From Pseudomonas sp. CFBP13508 (lineage in GTDB: Bacteria > Pseudomonadota > Gammaproteobacteria > Pseudomonadales > Pseudomonadaceae): a DNA stretch of 64,000 bases. The DNA lies in assembly GCF_005233515.1 (NCBI RefSeq), contig NZ_QFZZ01000005.1, forward strand, positions 62,001 through 126,000, read 5' to 3'. Below are positions 9,309 to 17,897 of the stretch, one piece after another. The translations under genes were made by a program, and so were the position numbers. Numbering within the stretch: position 1 is the stretch's first letter; the number at the start of each line of letters is the position of its first letter. The notes under the pieces are model-generated. The model saw only the letters and a list, made by a program, of their open reading frames with translations, made no database searches and was not told the DNA's origin.

Positions 9309-11669
9309 ATGAGTCCGTTGAATCTCGCGTTACCCCCATCTCCCCGACGGCTCAAACGCCTGCCTTTGGCGCTGTTGCTGGCAGGCAGCGCCAGCTGGAC
9401 TCATGGCTATGCCGCCGAAGCCGAAACCCCGCCGCCGGTTCCGGCAGGCACAGCGGCGGCCAACGGTTCGCAGCTGGAAACCGTGACCGTCACAACCCGC
9501 CGCCGCGAAGAAAGTTCGCAAGACGTGCCGACGCCAATGAGCGTGGTCAGTGGGCAGAATCTGGAGACGCAACGGGTTTACCGGATTCAGGACTTGCAGC
9601 AACTGGTGCCCAGCGTCAACGTCGCTTACATGCATGCGCGGCAGTCCAGCGTGTCGATCCGTGGCCTTGGTAACAACCCGGCCAGTGATGGCCTGGAAGG
9701 CAGCGTTGGCCTGTACATCGACAACGTTTATCTGGGCCGTCCGGGGATGGCGGTGTTCGATCTGATGGACATCGAACAGCTGGAAGTTCTGCGTGGGCCG
9801 CAGGGCACGCTGTTCGGCAAGAACACCACCGCCGGAGTGATCAACATCAGCACCCGCGCGCCAACCTTCACGCCTGAACGCAGCATCGAAACCTCGGTCG
9901 GCGAGGACGGTTATTTCCAGACCAAGGGCACGATTTCCGGGCCGCTCAACGATCAACTGGCCGGGCGTTTCTCGGCGTATCGCACCCGCAGCGACGGTGA
10001 CATCAAGAACGAATACGACGGCCACGACCTCAACGGCGGCTCCCGCGAGGGCTTTCGCGCGCAACTGTTGTTCAAGCCCAATGAAGATTTCAATCTGCGC
10101 TGGATCGGCGATTACAACGAAGAAGATTCCAGCGCCGGCACCCGCGTGTTGTACAACACCGGGCCGACCATCAACGGCGTCAACCTGTATGAATCGCGGG
10201 CCAGTGCGGCCGGGGCGACGCTGGTCAACGGCCGGCATCGCAAGGTCAATCTCGACAACGACCAGCACGTCACCGTGCATCAGGGCGGCACGTCGGTGGA
10301 AGCCAACTGGACGTTGCCGAGCGACTTCACCCTGACGTCGGTCAGTTCGTACCGCTTCTGGAATTTCACCCCGCGCAATGACGATGGCCTCAACGTGCCG
10401 GCCAGCTACAACGCCGGCGTGTCGGTGGAAGACAAACAGTATTCACAGGAATTTCGCCTTGCCTCGCCCAAGGGCGAGTTCTTCGATTACGTGGTCGGTG
10501 CCTACTATTTCGGCTCGGATCTGGACAACAAATCCTTCTCCTATGTCGGCCCGCAGGCCGACATCTGGAATGGCACACCGGCCGGCGCCCTGGCCAACGT
10601 TACCAGCGTCGGCAACGGCCATATCAAGACCGACAGTTTCGCCCTGTTTGCCCAAGGCACCTGGCACCTGAGCGAGCGCCTGGATTTCACCGCCGGGGTG
10701 CGTGGCACCTACGAAGAGAAAAACGCTTCGGTCAGCCGCAACGCGCCGCTCGGCGGTGTGGCGGTGGCGGGCGCGGCAGCCAATGCGCGCCGCGGGCGTG
10801 CCGGCGCCTACGATTCCGGTGACTTGAATCAGTACAGCTCCAGCCCCTCGGGACTGCTCAACCTGAGCTATCGCATCACCGACGACGTGCTTGGTTATGC
10901 CACCCTGTCCCACGGCGAAAAATCCGGCGGGGTCAACCTCGCGGTCGGTTCTGCGCCCACCGCGGGTGCCGACTCGCTATTGATCGGCACCGAGCGCGCC
11001 AACAACGCCGAACTTGGTTTCAAAAGCACCCTGTGGGACCGCCGCCTGCAACTCAACGCCAACGTGTTCTGGACCCAGGTCAACGCCTACCAGACCAATG
11101 CCTACGACGCCGCCAACCGCGTGCAATACCTGACCAACGCCGGCTCGGTACGCTCACGCGGCATCGAGTTCGAAAGCACCGTGGTGCCGCTGCGTGGCCT
11201 GACCCTGAACTTCAACGGTTCGTACAACGACGTCAGCTACCTCTCTTACAAAGATGCACCGTGCCCGCCGGAAGTCAGCCAGGCCCCGGGTGCACCGGCG
11301 TCCTGCGACCTCAGCGGTCATCAAGTGGTCGGCGCGTCGAAATGGATCGGCAACGCCAACGGCGAATACAAATGGAATCTGGCTAACGGCTTCGAACCCT
11401 ACGTCACCGGCAGCTACGCGTTCCGCTCCAAAGCGGTGGGCACGGTCGAGGATTCCGACTACGGGCAGATCCCCAGTTACGCGGTGGTCAACTTTTCTAC
11501 TGGCCTGCGCGGTGATTTCAATCAGGGCCAGTGGGACGTCTCGCTGTGGCTGAAGAACGCCTTCGACAAAACCTATTACACGACCCTGTGGACGGGCGGC
11601 AACGGCGGCTATGAAGGCCTGCTCGGCACCCCGCGCACGTTAGGCGTCACCGGTCGCTACGACTTCTGA
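9309..11669 (+). CDS. TonB-dependent outer membrane receptor, SftP-like
   Basis: 786 residues. Signal peptide (to about residue 36, GYAAEAE), TonB box LETVTVTTRR, plug domain with SIRGLGNN and EVLRGPQGTLFGKNT, then a beta-barrel ending in aromatic F (GRYDF). The start at 9309 has AGGAG 7 bases upstream; the first ATG at 9276 lacks one. Downstream, 22 bp away, is an arylsulfate sulfotransferase, so the receptor likely imports aryl or alkyl sulfate esters, like SftP described in P. putida. The substrate is inferred from context only. The barrel carries a Cys pair (around DAPCPPEV and ASCDLS) that could form a disulfide in an outer loop. Confidence 0.88.
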   Translation: MSPLNLALPPSPRRLKRLPLALLLAGSASWTHGYAAEAETPPPVPAGTAAANGSQLETVTVTTRRREESSQDVPTPMSVVSGQNLETQRVYRIQDLQQLVPSVNVAYMHARQSSVSIRGLGNNPASDGLEGSVGLYIDNVYLGRPGMAVFDLMDIEQLEVLRGPQGTLFGKNTTAGVINISTRAPTFTPERSIETSVGEDGYFQTKGTISGPLNDQLAGRFSAYRTRSDGDIKNEYDGHDLNGGSREGFRAQLLFKPNEDFNLRWIGDYNEEDSSAGTRVLYNTGPTINGVNLYESRASAAGATLVNGRHRKVNLDNDQHVTVHQGGTSVEANWTLPSDFTLTSVSSYRFWNFTPRNDDGLNVPASYNAGVSVEDKQYSQEFRLASPKGEFFDYVVGAYYFGSDLDNKSFSYVGPQADIWNGTPAGALANVTSVGNGHIKTDSFALFAQGTWHLSERLDFTAGVRGTYEEKNASVSRNAPLGGVAVAGAAANARRGRAGAYDSGDLNQYSSSPSGLLNLSYRITDDVLGYATLSHGEKSGGVNLAVGSAPTAGADSLLIGTERANNAELGFKSTLWDRRLQLNANVFWTQVNAYQTNAYDAANRVQYLTNAGSVRSRGIEFESTVVPLRGLTLNFNGSYNDVSYLSYKDAPCPPEVSQAPGAPASCDLSGHQVVGASKWIGNANGEYKWNLANGFEPYVTGSYAFRSKAVGTVEDSDYGQIPSYAVVNFSTGLRGDFNQGQWDVSLWLKNAFDKTYYTTLWTGGNGGYEGLLGTPRTLGVTGRYDF

Positions 11670-11691
11670 TTTGCCTTCAAGGAGCTGCACC

Positions 11692-13035
11692 ATGTTGCCC
11701 ATCAAAAGCGCTTTACCCCTGCTGTTATCCGGCGCAGTCCTGAGCAGCGGTGCTTTCGCCGCGCCCAGTGTGTACCCGACCGGTGTCACCCGCTATGACC
11801 CGGACAAGGCGTTCAACCAGTACGTAATCTTTAGTGGCGCCGACAAGCAGACGCACCTGATCGACATGAACGGCAACGAAGTGAAGACCTGGCCGCAGGC
11901 AGGTTTCCCGTCCGCCATCATCGACCCGCAACTGGTCGGCGGCAAACGCGGCCATGTGCTGTTGCAGTTGAGTGACAAGGACCCCGGCAAGCTCGGCTCG
12001 GCAGGGAATGGCCTGGGCAACCAGAGCGTCGGCGAACTCGACTGGGACGGCAAAGTCGTCTGGCAGTGGGGCGACAAAGCACCTGGTGGCGCGGCGCAAC
12101 AGCACCATGATCAGCGCCGTTTGAGCAACGGCAACACCGTGGTGCTTGCGAACAAGGTGCACAAGGTCAAAGGCTTCAAAGTGGCCGAGGTGATCGACGA
12201 TGCGATCTATGAAGTCAGGCCCGACGGTGCGGTGAAATGGCAGTGGCTGGCCTCCGAACATCTCAATGAATTCGGCTTCACTGCCGAGAAGTTGAAACTG
12301 GTGCGTGCCAGTGGAAATCCGGACTACCTGCATATCAACAACCTCAGCCTGGTAGGGCCGAACAAGTGGTTCGATGCCGGTGACAAGCGCTTCAATCCGG
12401 ACAATCTGTTGATCGATTCACGCAACGCCAATTTCATCGCCATCATCGACAAAAGCAGCGGCAAAGTGGTCTGGCGGCTGGGGCCGAACCTGCCGCTGAT
12501 CAATCCGAAAACCGCGCAGAAACTGCCGCGCCCGGTGGATCAGTTTGTCGGTCAGCATGATGCGCACATCATCCCGGCTGGATTGCCTGGCGCGGGCAAT
12601 TTGCTGGTGTTCGACAACCAGGGGGCGGCGGGTTATCCGAACGTCACCCTCGGGCTGATTTCCGGTTCGCGGGTATTGGAAATCGATCCGCAGAAAAACC
12701 AGATCGTCTGGCAGTACAGTGCGGCAAGTTCCAAGCAGCCTGGGTGGGCGTTCTACAGTTCTTTCATCAGCAGTGCGCGGCGCTTGCCCAATGGCAACAC
12801 GCTGATTGACGAGGGCATGAACGGACGGTTTTTCCAGGTGACGGCCAACGGTGAAAACGTCTGGGAATACATCAGCCCGTATCTCGGCAAGGCACCGGGC
12901 AGCGATGCGATCAGCAACTGGGTGTATCGGGCGCTCCCTGTGAGTTATGACTGGGTGCCAACGGGCACGCCACGCTCCGAGACAGCGGTTATTGCACCCG
13001 TTGGCGGCGTGCACCAAACCAACGCCAGCCGTTAG
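11692..13035 (+). CDS. Arylsulfate sulfotransferase (PAPS-independent)
   Basis: 447 residues with a signal peptide ending at AFAAP. The family transfers sulfate from an aryl sulfate donor to a phenol acceptor in the periplasm through a sulfated histidine. The protein shows the propeller-type repeats of the family (DGKVVWQW, DGAVKWQW, SGKVVWRL, NQIVWQY) and conserved histidines in QHHDQRRL and GQHDAHII. AAGGAG lies 8 bases before the ATG at 11692. It is co-directional with the TonB receptor (22 bp gap), so imported or exposed esters may be trans-sulfated before reaching AtsRBC. In P. putida S-313 the equivalent is AstA; I leave the symbol blank because I cannot compare sequences. Confidence 0.85.
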   Translation: MLPIKSALPLLLSGAVLSSGAFAAPSVYPTGVTRYDPDKAFNQYVIFSGADKQTHLIDMNGNEVKTWPQAGFPSAIIDPQLVGGKRGHVLLQLSDKDPGKLGSAGNGLGNQSVGELDWDGKVVWQWGDKAPGGAAQQHHDQRRLSNGNTVVLANKVHKVKGFKVAEVIDDAIYEVRPDGAVKWQWLASEHLNEFGFTAEKLKLVRASGNPDYLHINNLSLVGPNKWFDAGDKRFNPDNLLIDSRNANFIAIIDKSSGKVVWRLGPNLPLINPKTAQKLPRPVDQFVGQHDAHIIPAGLPGAGNLLVFDNQGAAGYPNVTLGLISGSRVLEIDPQKNQIVWQYSAASSKQPGWAFYSSFISSARRLPNGNTLIDEGMNGRFFQVTANGENVWEYISPYLGKAPGSDAISNWVYRALPVSYDWVPTGTPRSETAVIAPVGGVHQTNASR

Positions 13036-13160
13036 TTGAATTGGAATTAATGCGCGAACGAACGGCGATAAGTTATGAGGCGGATGAATAGTGCTTATTG
13101 CAAATTCGTTAGTAAGTCACGTGGACAATAAGTAAATGTCCGACCATTCTGACTGTCGTG

Positions 13161-13178
13161 AGTTTCCAGGAGGAAACT
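13161..13178. other. Small stem-loop upstream of unknown gene
   Basis: AGTTTCC, loop AGGA, GGAAACT: a perfect 7 bp stem in the 189 bp gap between the sulfotransferase and the 108-residue protein. It lacks a T-run, so it is not a clear terminator; it might shape the leader of the next transcript. Confidence 0.35.
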
Positions 13179-13224
13179 TGCTCTCATCGGAAGACACTTA
13201 TCCAACGATAAAGGAAATCTCGTT

Positions 13225-13551
13225 ATGTCGAGCATTAATGGCACTTATGTAAATTCAAACTCGGGCGCCAAGCTGGTGATTACCGATGGTAATGATTCCA
13301 ACGGCTCGTTCAGCGGAACGTTGAGTCAGGGTGGCGTGAATTACGACATCCGTTATGGAAACTACCATTTCCAGAACAGTACCGGTAACCCGACCACCAT
13401 TGCAGTACTTGCTCAGAATGGTAATAGCGGTTATCAGACATGGACACTGTTTTCGCCGGATCATAACTACGCAAAATTGCGCGCTGCCGGCTCCCGTACA
13501 AACTTCGATGGTGATGTGGTGACTTTGGGCGGGGAATTCGTAAAACAGTAG
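13225..13551 (+). CDS. Unknown 108-residue beta-rich protein, sulfur-free
   Basis: I do not recognise a family with certainty. The ATG has AAAGGAAA 8 bases upstream and a strong terminator follows, so it looks like a real single-gene unit. There is no signal peptide or membrane segment. The sequence is rich in Gly, Asn, Ser and Thr with alternating hydrophobic residues, typical of an antiparallel beta-barrel. The beginning (GTYVNSNSGAKLVI, then SFSGTL) and the end (GGEFVKQ) resemble the strand pattern of avidin-like barrels, but the biotin-contacting tryptophans and tyrosine are missing. It contains no Cys and no Met after the start, and sits between sulfate ester genes and tonB-exbBD. Confidence 0.75.
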   Translation: MSSINGTYVNSNSGAKLVITDGNDSNGSFSGTLSQGGVNYDIRYGNYHFQNSTGNPTTIAVLAQNGNSGYQTWTLFSPDHNYAKLRAAGSRTNFDGDVVTLGGEFVKQ

Positions 13552-13573
13552 TCTTGCTTGAAAAATTAAAAGG

Positions 13574-13602
13574 CCGGCGCACGAAAGTGCTCCGGTTTTT
13601 TT
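13574..13602 (+). terminator. Rho-independent terminator
   Basis: Stem CCGGCGCAC / GTGCTCCGG (one mismatch) with GAAA tetraloop and seven T residues, 22 bp after the stop of the 108-residue protein. Confidence 0.88.
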
Positions 13603-13932
13603 GTTATTCAGAAAAAATCATTATCAACTATCTACTTGGTATTAGTCGTCCTGCAAAACCGGGGCAGGCGAATTTGATGCGTTGCATGAATACTTTCGAT
13701 GCCTGAAAAGCATGCACTTTCTCACCTGTCGCTGCAGCCCGCGTGGCACGTGGCTTTGGCGGAATTGATCAATTTATATATTCCATAAAAGCCTATGGAT
13801 AACGTTAAAGATTACTTTCGGAGATAAGCGGCAAGCTCAATGATTCACCCATCGATCCACCGTGGGGGATTCAACAAACGGTTGATCGGCAGTTTTTGTA
13901 GAGAACGCAAAAAGACCGCAGGGAGTTGAACA
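13603..13932 (+). promoter_or_regulatory. Leader region of tonB operon with partial Fur-like half site
   Basis: 330 bp without a gene. At about 13613-13625 it holds AAATCATTATC, matching the right half of the Fur consensus; the left half is poor (about 12 of 19 bases overall). Otherwise AT-rich sequence up to GGGAG 7 bases before the tonB start. Iron control is therefore possible but weakly supported. Confidence 0.3.
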
Positions 13933-14742
13933 ATGGGCAATGTCCAGACCGCCGCCAGCGCAGGGGAATTGCTGTGGCGGCACATGCCGAGTGGCGAGCT
14001 GGTCGATCTTGGCCGGCCGCATCGGGTGCCGTTGGGGCAGTTGCGTTTGCAACGTGCGCCAAAGAGCATTTTGAGTCGACGCGAAACCCTTTTGCTCGGT
14101 GTGCTCGCGTTGGTCGTGCATGGCGCGGTGATTTACTGGGTCAGCCAGAAACCGACGCCAGTGCTGCCGGTGGTACCGCCGGAAATTCCGCCGATGACCA
14201 TTGAGTTTTCGCGTCCGGCTCCGCCCGCGCGGCCGGTTGTTGCGCCGCCACCACCGGCACCGGTGGTCGAGCCGCCACCGCCAGTGGAGGACGAGTTGGC
14301 GGTGAAACCGCCGCCGCCCAAGCCGATCGCCAAACCCAAACCGGTGGTGAAACCGCCGCCCAAACCGGCGCCGAAGGCAGTAGAGCAACCGCCAGCGCCA
14401 GCGAAGCCCGCAGCCCCGGTCGCCGCGCCAGCGCCTCCTGCGCCACCGGCACCGGCGCCCGTTACCCCGGCGTCAGCCAACGCTGCGTATCTGAAAAACC
14501 CGGCACCGGAATATCCGTCGCTGGCCCAGCGTCGCGGTTGGGAGGGCACGGTGTTGTTACGGGTGCATGTGTTGGCCAGCGGCAAACCGGGCGAGATTCA
14601 GATTGCCAAAAGCAGCGGCCGCCAGCAGCTCGACGATGCGGCGCTGAATGCCGTCAAGCGCTGGAGTTTCGTCCCGGCCAAGCAGGGTGATGTCGCCCAG
14701 GACGGCTGGGTCAGCGTGCCCATCGATTTCAAGATTCATTAA
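13933..14742 (+). CDS. tonB: TonB energy transducer
   Basis: 269 residues: cytoplasmic N-terminal extension of about 50 residues, one membrane helix (LLLGVLALVVHGAVIYWV, with the conserved His), a long Pro/Ala/Lys-rich periplasmic spacer (about 80-180) and the C-terminal domain with EYPSLAQRRGWEG and a WSFVPA block that contacts receptor TonB boxes. It starts a tonB-exbB-exbD set right behind a TonB-dependent sulfate ester receptor, so it is likely dedicated to receptors in this window rather than the general TonB. GGGAG precedes the ATG. No cysteine is present. Confidence 0.92.
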   Translation: MGNVQTAASAGELLWRHMPSGELVDLGRPHRVPLGQLRLQRAPKSILSRRETLLLGVLALVVHGAVIYWVSQKPTPVLPVVPPEIPPMTIEFSRPAPPARPVVAPPPPAPVVEPPPPVEDELAVKPPPPKPIAKPKPVVKPPPKPAPKAVEQPPAPAKPAAPVAAPAPPAPPAPAPVTPASANAAYLKNPAPEYPSLAQRRGWEGTVLLRVHVLASGKPGEIQIAKSSGRQQLDDAALNAVKRWSFVPAKQGDVAQDGWVSVPIDFKIH

Positions 14743-14787
14743 ACCGCAACCAAATTCGCGCGAAATGTTTACACGAGGGAACACATC

Positions 14788-15513
14788 ATGACGTTACTGG
14801 CATCTCCACTGGAATCCATCGAAAGCGCTGTGATCTGGCTGCTGGTGGTTTTTTCCGTCGCCACTTGGGGCCTGGCGTTGCTCAAGGCTGTGCAGTTCGG
14901 TCGTCTGAAAGCGCAGGATCGGAGCTTTCACAAACGTTTCTGGGCAGCATCGAGTCTGGATGCCGCCGCCGAATTAAGCGAAACCCAGCCCGGCGCCGCA
15001 GCGCGAGTGGCGCAGGCTGGCTATGCAGCGATCCAGGTGGGCGAGGCGCCGCAGGCGAATGATCTGAGCCAGGCGATCAACCATCAGGATCGCCTCGAGC
15101 GTGCCTTGCGCCAGCAGATCGTCCGCGAACGGCGTTCGCTGGAAACCGGTCTGGCAGTGGTCGCAAGTATTGGCAGCACCTCGCCGTTCATTGGTCTGTT
15201 CGGCACGGTGTGGGGAATCATGGAGGCCTTGAAAGGCATCAGCGCCGCCGGTTCGGCGAGCCTGGAAACGGTGGCCGGGCCGATCGGTGCGGCACTCGTC
15301 GCGACTGGCGTGGGCATCGCCGTCGCGGTGCCGGCGGTGCTGGTTTACAACTATTTTTTGCGAAGGCTGAAACTGACCGCAGCGGATCTCGATGACTTCG
15401 CCCACGACTTCTACAGCCTGGCGCAGAAGAGTGCGTTCCGCGTGCTGATCCACCCGACCGCACACAAGGTTGCAACGTCGGGCAACGCGGCAAAAGTCAA
15501 GGAGGCGTCCTGA
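14788..15513 (+). CDS. exbB: ExbB/TolQ-type proton channel subunit
   Basis: 241 residues with three membrane helices: near residues 10-30, about 130-155 (TSPFIGLFGTVWGIMEAL, the family signature) and about 170-195. It forms the proton channel with ExbD that energises TonB. It follows tonB by 45 bp and is followed by exbD 1 bp later. One internal Met and no Cys. Confidence 0.93.
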   Translation: MTLLASPLESIESAVIWLLVVFSVATWGLALLKAVQFGRLKAQDRSFHKRFWAASSLDAAAELSETQPGAAARVAQAGYAAIQVGEAPQANDLSQAINHQDRLERALRQQIVRERRSLETGLAVVASIGSTSPFIGLFGTVWGIMEALKGISAAGSASLETVAGPIGAALVATGVGIAVAVPAVLVYNYFLRRLKLTAADLDDFAHDFYSLAQKSAFRVLIHPTAHKVATSGNAAKVKEAS

Positions 15514-15514
15514 T

Positions 15515-15916
15515 ATGGCCTTCTCCACGCAAGACACGGATGAGGTGCTCAGCGAAATCAACGTGACGCCGCTGGTGGACGTAATGCTGGTGCTGCTGGT
15601 GGTGTTCATCGTCACCGCGCCGCTGCTGACCAACGCAATACCGATCAACCTGCCGAAGACCGAAGCGGTGGCGCCGGTCGAGCAAAAAGACCCGCTGGTG
15701 GTGAGCATCGACGGCGCCGGCAAACTGTTTATCAACAAGGACGAGATTCAGCCCGACTTGCTCGAATTCAACCTCAAGTCGGCCAAGGCCAAGGACCCGG
15801 AAGTGCGCGTGCAATTGCAGGCCGATGACGGGGTGAATTACGGCGAAGTGGCGCGAGCCATGGCTTCGATTGAACGGGCGGGGATTACCAGGTTGTCGGT
15901 GATTACCGCGCGGTGA
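15515..15916 (+). CDS. exbD: ExbD/TolR-type proton channel subunit
   Basis: 133 residues: short cytoplasmic N-terminus, one membrane helix (PLVDVMLVLLVVFIVTAPLL) with the essential Asp22, then a periplasmic domain. Start at 15515 was chosen because AAGGAGG lies just upstream and the residues added by the longer frame have no family match. It ends the tonB operon before a strong terminator. Confidence 0.93.
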   Translation: MAFSTQDTDEVLSEINVTPLVDVMLVLLVVFIVTAPLLTNAIPINLPKTEAVAPVEQKDPLVVSIDGAGKLFINKDEIQPDLLEFNLKSAKAKDPEVRVQLQADDGVNYGEVARAMASIERAGITRLSVITAR

Positions 15917-15934
15917 CAGGTTTTCGTTTTTCCG

Positions 15935-15970
15935 GGGCCGTCTCCTTGGCAGGGTGCGGCCCTTTTTTTT
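15935..15970 (+). terminator. Rho-independent terminator after exbD
   Basis: GGGCCG at 15935-15940 pairs with CGGCCC at 15957-15962 and is followed by eight T residues. Confidence 0.85.
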
Positions 15971-15988
15971 GCGTTCGGTTTTTGAAAA

Positions 15989-16153
15989 AGCCCCTCACCC
16001 TAGCCCTCTCCCGGAGGGAGAGGGGACTGACCGGGGTGTCTGGCGGCTATACACCGATATGAGAAATCCAGTCGAACTCAAGATTTGAAGAACCTGAAGA
16101 TCGGCTCCCTTTCCCCCCTCGCCCCCTCGGGGGAGAGGGTTGGGGTGAGGGGG
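15989..16153 (-). repeat. About 165 bp MITE-like element, copy A (inverted)
   Basis: Ends are inverted repeats of CCCCTCACCCTAGCCCTCTCCC. Read on the minus strand, the interior (GGGAGCCGATCT, TTGAGTTC, CGGTCAGTCCCCTCTCCC) is the same as in copies at 54016 and 57965. No coding capacity. Confidence 0.8.
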
Positions 16154-16196
16154 AGGAATCTTATGCCCTACACAAATCACATATTCGATACAGGTC

Positions 16197-16220
16197 TTAA
16201 TAAATAGCTTCTTATTCCTT
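16197..16220 (+). promoter_or_regulatory. AT-rich box of the shared sulfur-promoter type
   Basis: TTAATAAATAGCTTCTTATT, similar to the boxes at 9240, 39533 and 57869. A -10-like TATACT follows at about 16240 before the hydrolase gene. Confidence 0.4.
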
Positions 16221-16282
16221 AACGGATATAAATCCGCTCCCTATACTCGACACGGAACAGACACGCCGCAGGAGAGCTTCCC

Positions 16283-16864
16283 ATGCGCAACGAATCAATC
16301 CGTTACCTGATTGTGCCGGGCTGGCAAGGATCGCCAGAAGATCATTGGCAAAGCCATTGGCAGAACAGCCTGCCAAACAGCGCGCGGGTGGAACAGGCCG
16401 ATTGGCTGACGCCGCGCCGTGAGGACTGGGTCGCCGCGCTGGCCGAAGCGATCGCTGCCGACAGCACGCCAGTGATTCTCATCGCCCACAGCCTCGGCTG
16501 CATTACCGTTGCCCATTGGGCGGCGACTGCGCCCCTGCAATACCTGCGTCAGGTGCGCGGGGCATTGCTGGTTGCGCCGGCCGATGTCGAGCGCCCCGCG
16601 TGCGCGCCGGCGCTGCGCAACTTCGCACCGATTCCGACCGATCTGTTGCCATTCCCCAGTCAGGTCGTCAGCTCCGACAACGACGCCGCCGTCAGCGCGC
16701 CGCGCGCATTGGAACTGGCGCGCAACTGGGGCGCGGAGGCGGGGATTCTTGCCGGGGCCGGGCACATCAACGTCAAGTCCGGGCACCAGCGTTGGGAGCA
16801 GGGTTTCGCCTATCTCTATCGCCTGCAGAACCGCCTGGAACACCACGCCCGCCGTCGCGCCTGA
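16283..16864 (+). CDS. RBBP9/YdeN-family alpha/beta hydrolase
   Basis: 193-residue serine hydrolase. The nucleophile is Ser70 in AHSLG, the acid is likely Asp134 in SDND and the base His161 in AGHIN. The N-terminus VPGWQGSPEDHW is typical of the RBBP9 family. Substrate unknown. It stands 52 bp before an SfnR-like activator gene and behind a box shared with sulfur genes, so it is probably induced in sulfur starvation; a role in hydrolysing an organosulfur ester is a guess. AGGAGAG precedes the ATG. Confidence 0.85.
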   Translation: MRNESIRYLIVPGWQGSPEDHWQSHWQNSLPNSARVEQADWLTPRREDWVAALAEAIAADSTPVILIAHSLGCITVAHWAATAPLQYLRQVRGALLVAPADVERPACAPALRNFAPIPTDLLPFPSQVVSSDNDAAVSAPRALELARNWGAEAGILAGAGHINVKSGHQRWEQGFAYLYRLQNRLEHHARRRA

Positions 16865-16916
16865 CCTTAATTATTCAACGCCCCCGTCGGCTGGCGGTTT
16901 TGGGCGGGAGCCTGCC

Positions 16917-17849
16917 ATGAGTCTCGAAACCTTCGGTCAGCCCTTGCTGACCTTTCCCGATGCGGAAAAAAGCCCTCTGAGCATTCGCGCCAAGGCGCTG
17001 GTGTTTGTCGACCCGCGCTCGCGGCAATTGCGCGAGGAGTTGGAGCAGTTGGCTCCACGTTCGATTTCAGTGTTGATTCGCGGTGAGACTGGCACCGGTA
17101 AAGAGCTGCTCGCTCGGCATATTCACCGCGCCAGCGACCGTAGTGGTCTGTTCGTTTCGGTGAACTGCGGCGCGATCAGCCCGACTTACGCCGACGCCGA
17201 ACTGTTCGGCTACGCCGCCGGCAGCTACAGCGGCGCGGCCAGCAGTCGCGCCGGCTGGTTCGGTTCGGCCAACGGCGGCACCTTGTACCTGGATGAGATC
17301 GGCGATTTGCCGCTGCCGATCCAGATCAAGTTGCTCGCGGCATTGGAAAACCACGAAGTCACCCGCGTCGGTGCGCATCAGCCGAGCCCCGTGGATGTGC
17401 GCCTGGTGGCGGCGACCAGCATCGATCTGGCCCAGGCCGTGGATGCCGGGAAATTCCACGAGCGGCTCTATCACTACCTCAGCGAGGGGCATCTGGAGCT
17501 GCCGGCGTTGCGCGCGCGCACCGGCGACATTCTCTCGCTGGCCGAGTATTTCCTTGGCATCTACAGCCAGCGTCTTGATCTGCCCGTGCCGCTGATCAGC
17601 GAAGCCGCTCAGCATGTACTCGAACAACACAGCTGGCCGGGCAACACTCGCGAACTGGAAAACGTCATCCACTTTGCCCTGCTGGTCAGCACCGGCGACG
17701 AGATCCTGCCGGAACATCTGAACCTGCCTGACGCGTCTGCGCCGCAGGTTCAGATCGAACGTCTGGTCAGGCAGACCCATATAGGTGGTAGCAGTGCAGA
17801 GCGTAAGACCTTGAAAGATTGGCTGATTCGCTTGAGCGAGGCGTTGTGA
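16917..17849 (+). CDS. Sigma54-dependent activator, SfnR-like, without visible HTH
   Basis: 310-residue AAA+ protein with no receiver or sensor domain. Walker A is GETGTGKE (56-63), Walker B is GGTLYLDEIGD (120-130), and the C-terminal AAA lid has SWPGNTRELENV. The sigma54-contact loop, normally GAFTGA, reads GSYSGA at 102-107. After the lid only about 40 residues remain and I see no Fis-type helix-turn-helix; SfnR proteins are usually near 365 residues. The start at 16917 has GGGAG 6 bases upstream. SfnR activates sulfone and organosulfur use in P. putida. If this protein lacks DNA binding it might work from solution or with a partner activator. Confidence 0.8.
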   Translation: MSLETFGQPLLTFPDAEKSPLSIRAKALVFVDPRSRQLREELEQLAPRSISVLIRGETGTGKELLARHIHRASDRSGLFVSVNCGAISPTYADAELFGYAAGSYSGAASSRAGWFGSANGGTLYLDEIGDLPLPIQIKLLAALENHEVTRVGAHQPSPVDVRLVAATSIDLAQAVDAGKFHERLYHYLSEGHLELPALRARTGDILSLAEYFLGIYSQRLDLPVPLISEAAQHVLEQHSWPGNTRELENVIHFALLVSTGDEILPEHLNLPDASAPQVQIERLVRQTHIGGSSAERKTLKDWLIRLSEAL

Positions 17850-17897
17850 GCATTTTCTTGAACATGAACAAAATGGAATATGAAGCTGAATAAACGT

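Noticed and set aside
13225..13551. True biotin-binding avidin
   Set aside because: Lacks the tryptophans and the tyrosine that contact biotin; only the strand pattern is similar.
13603..13640. Fur box before tonB
   Set aside because: Only one half matches well (about 12 of 19), so not claimed as a site.
14133..14585. Gly/Ala-rich frame on the minus strand
   Set aside because: Antisense of the Pro-rich spacer of TonB; composition is a mirror of CCG/GCC codons.
15989..16153. CRISPR or attachment site
   Set aside because: Repeats are terminal inverted pairs with no spacer array and no integrase nearby.
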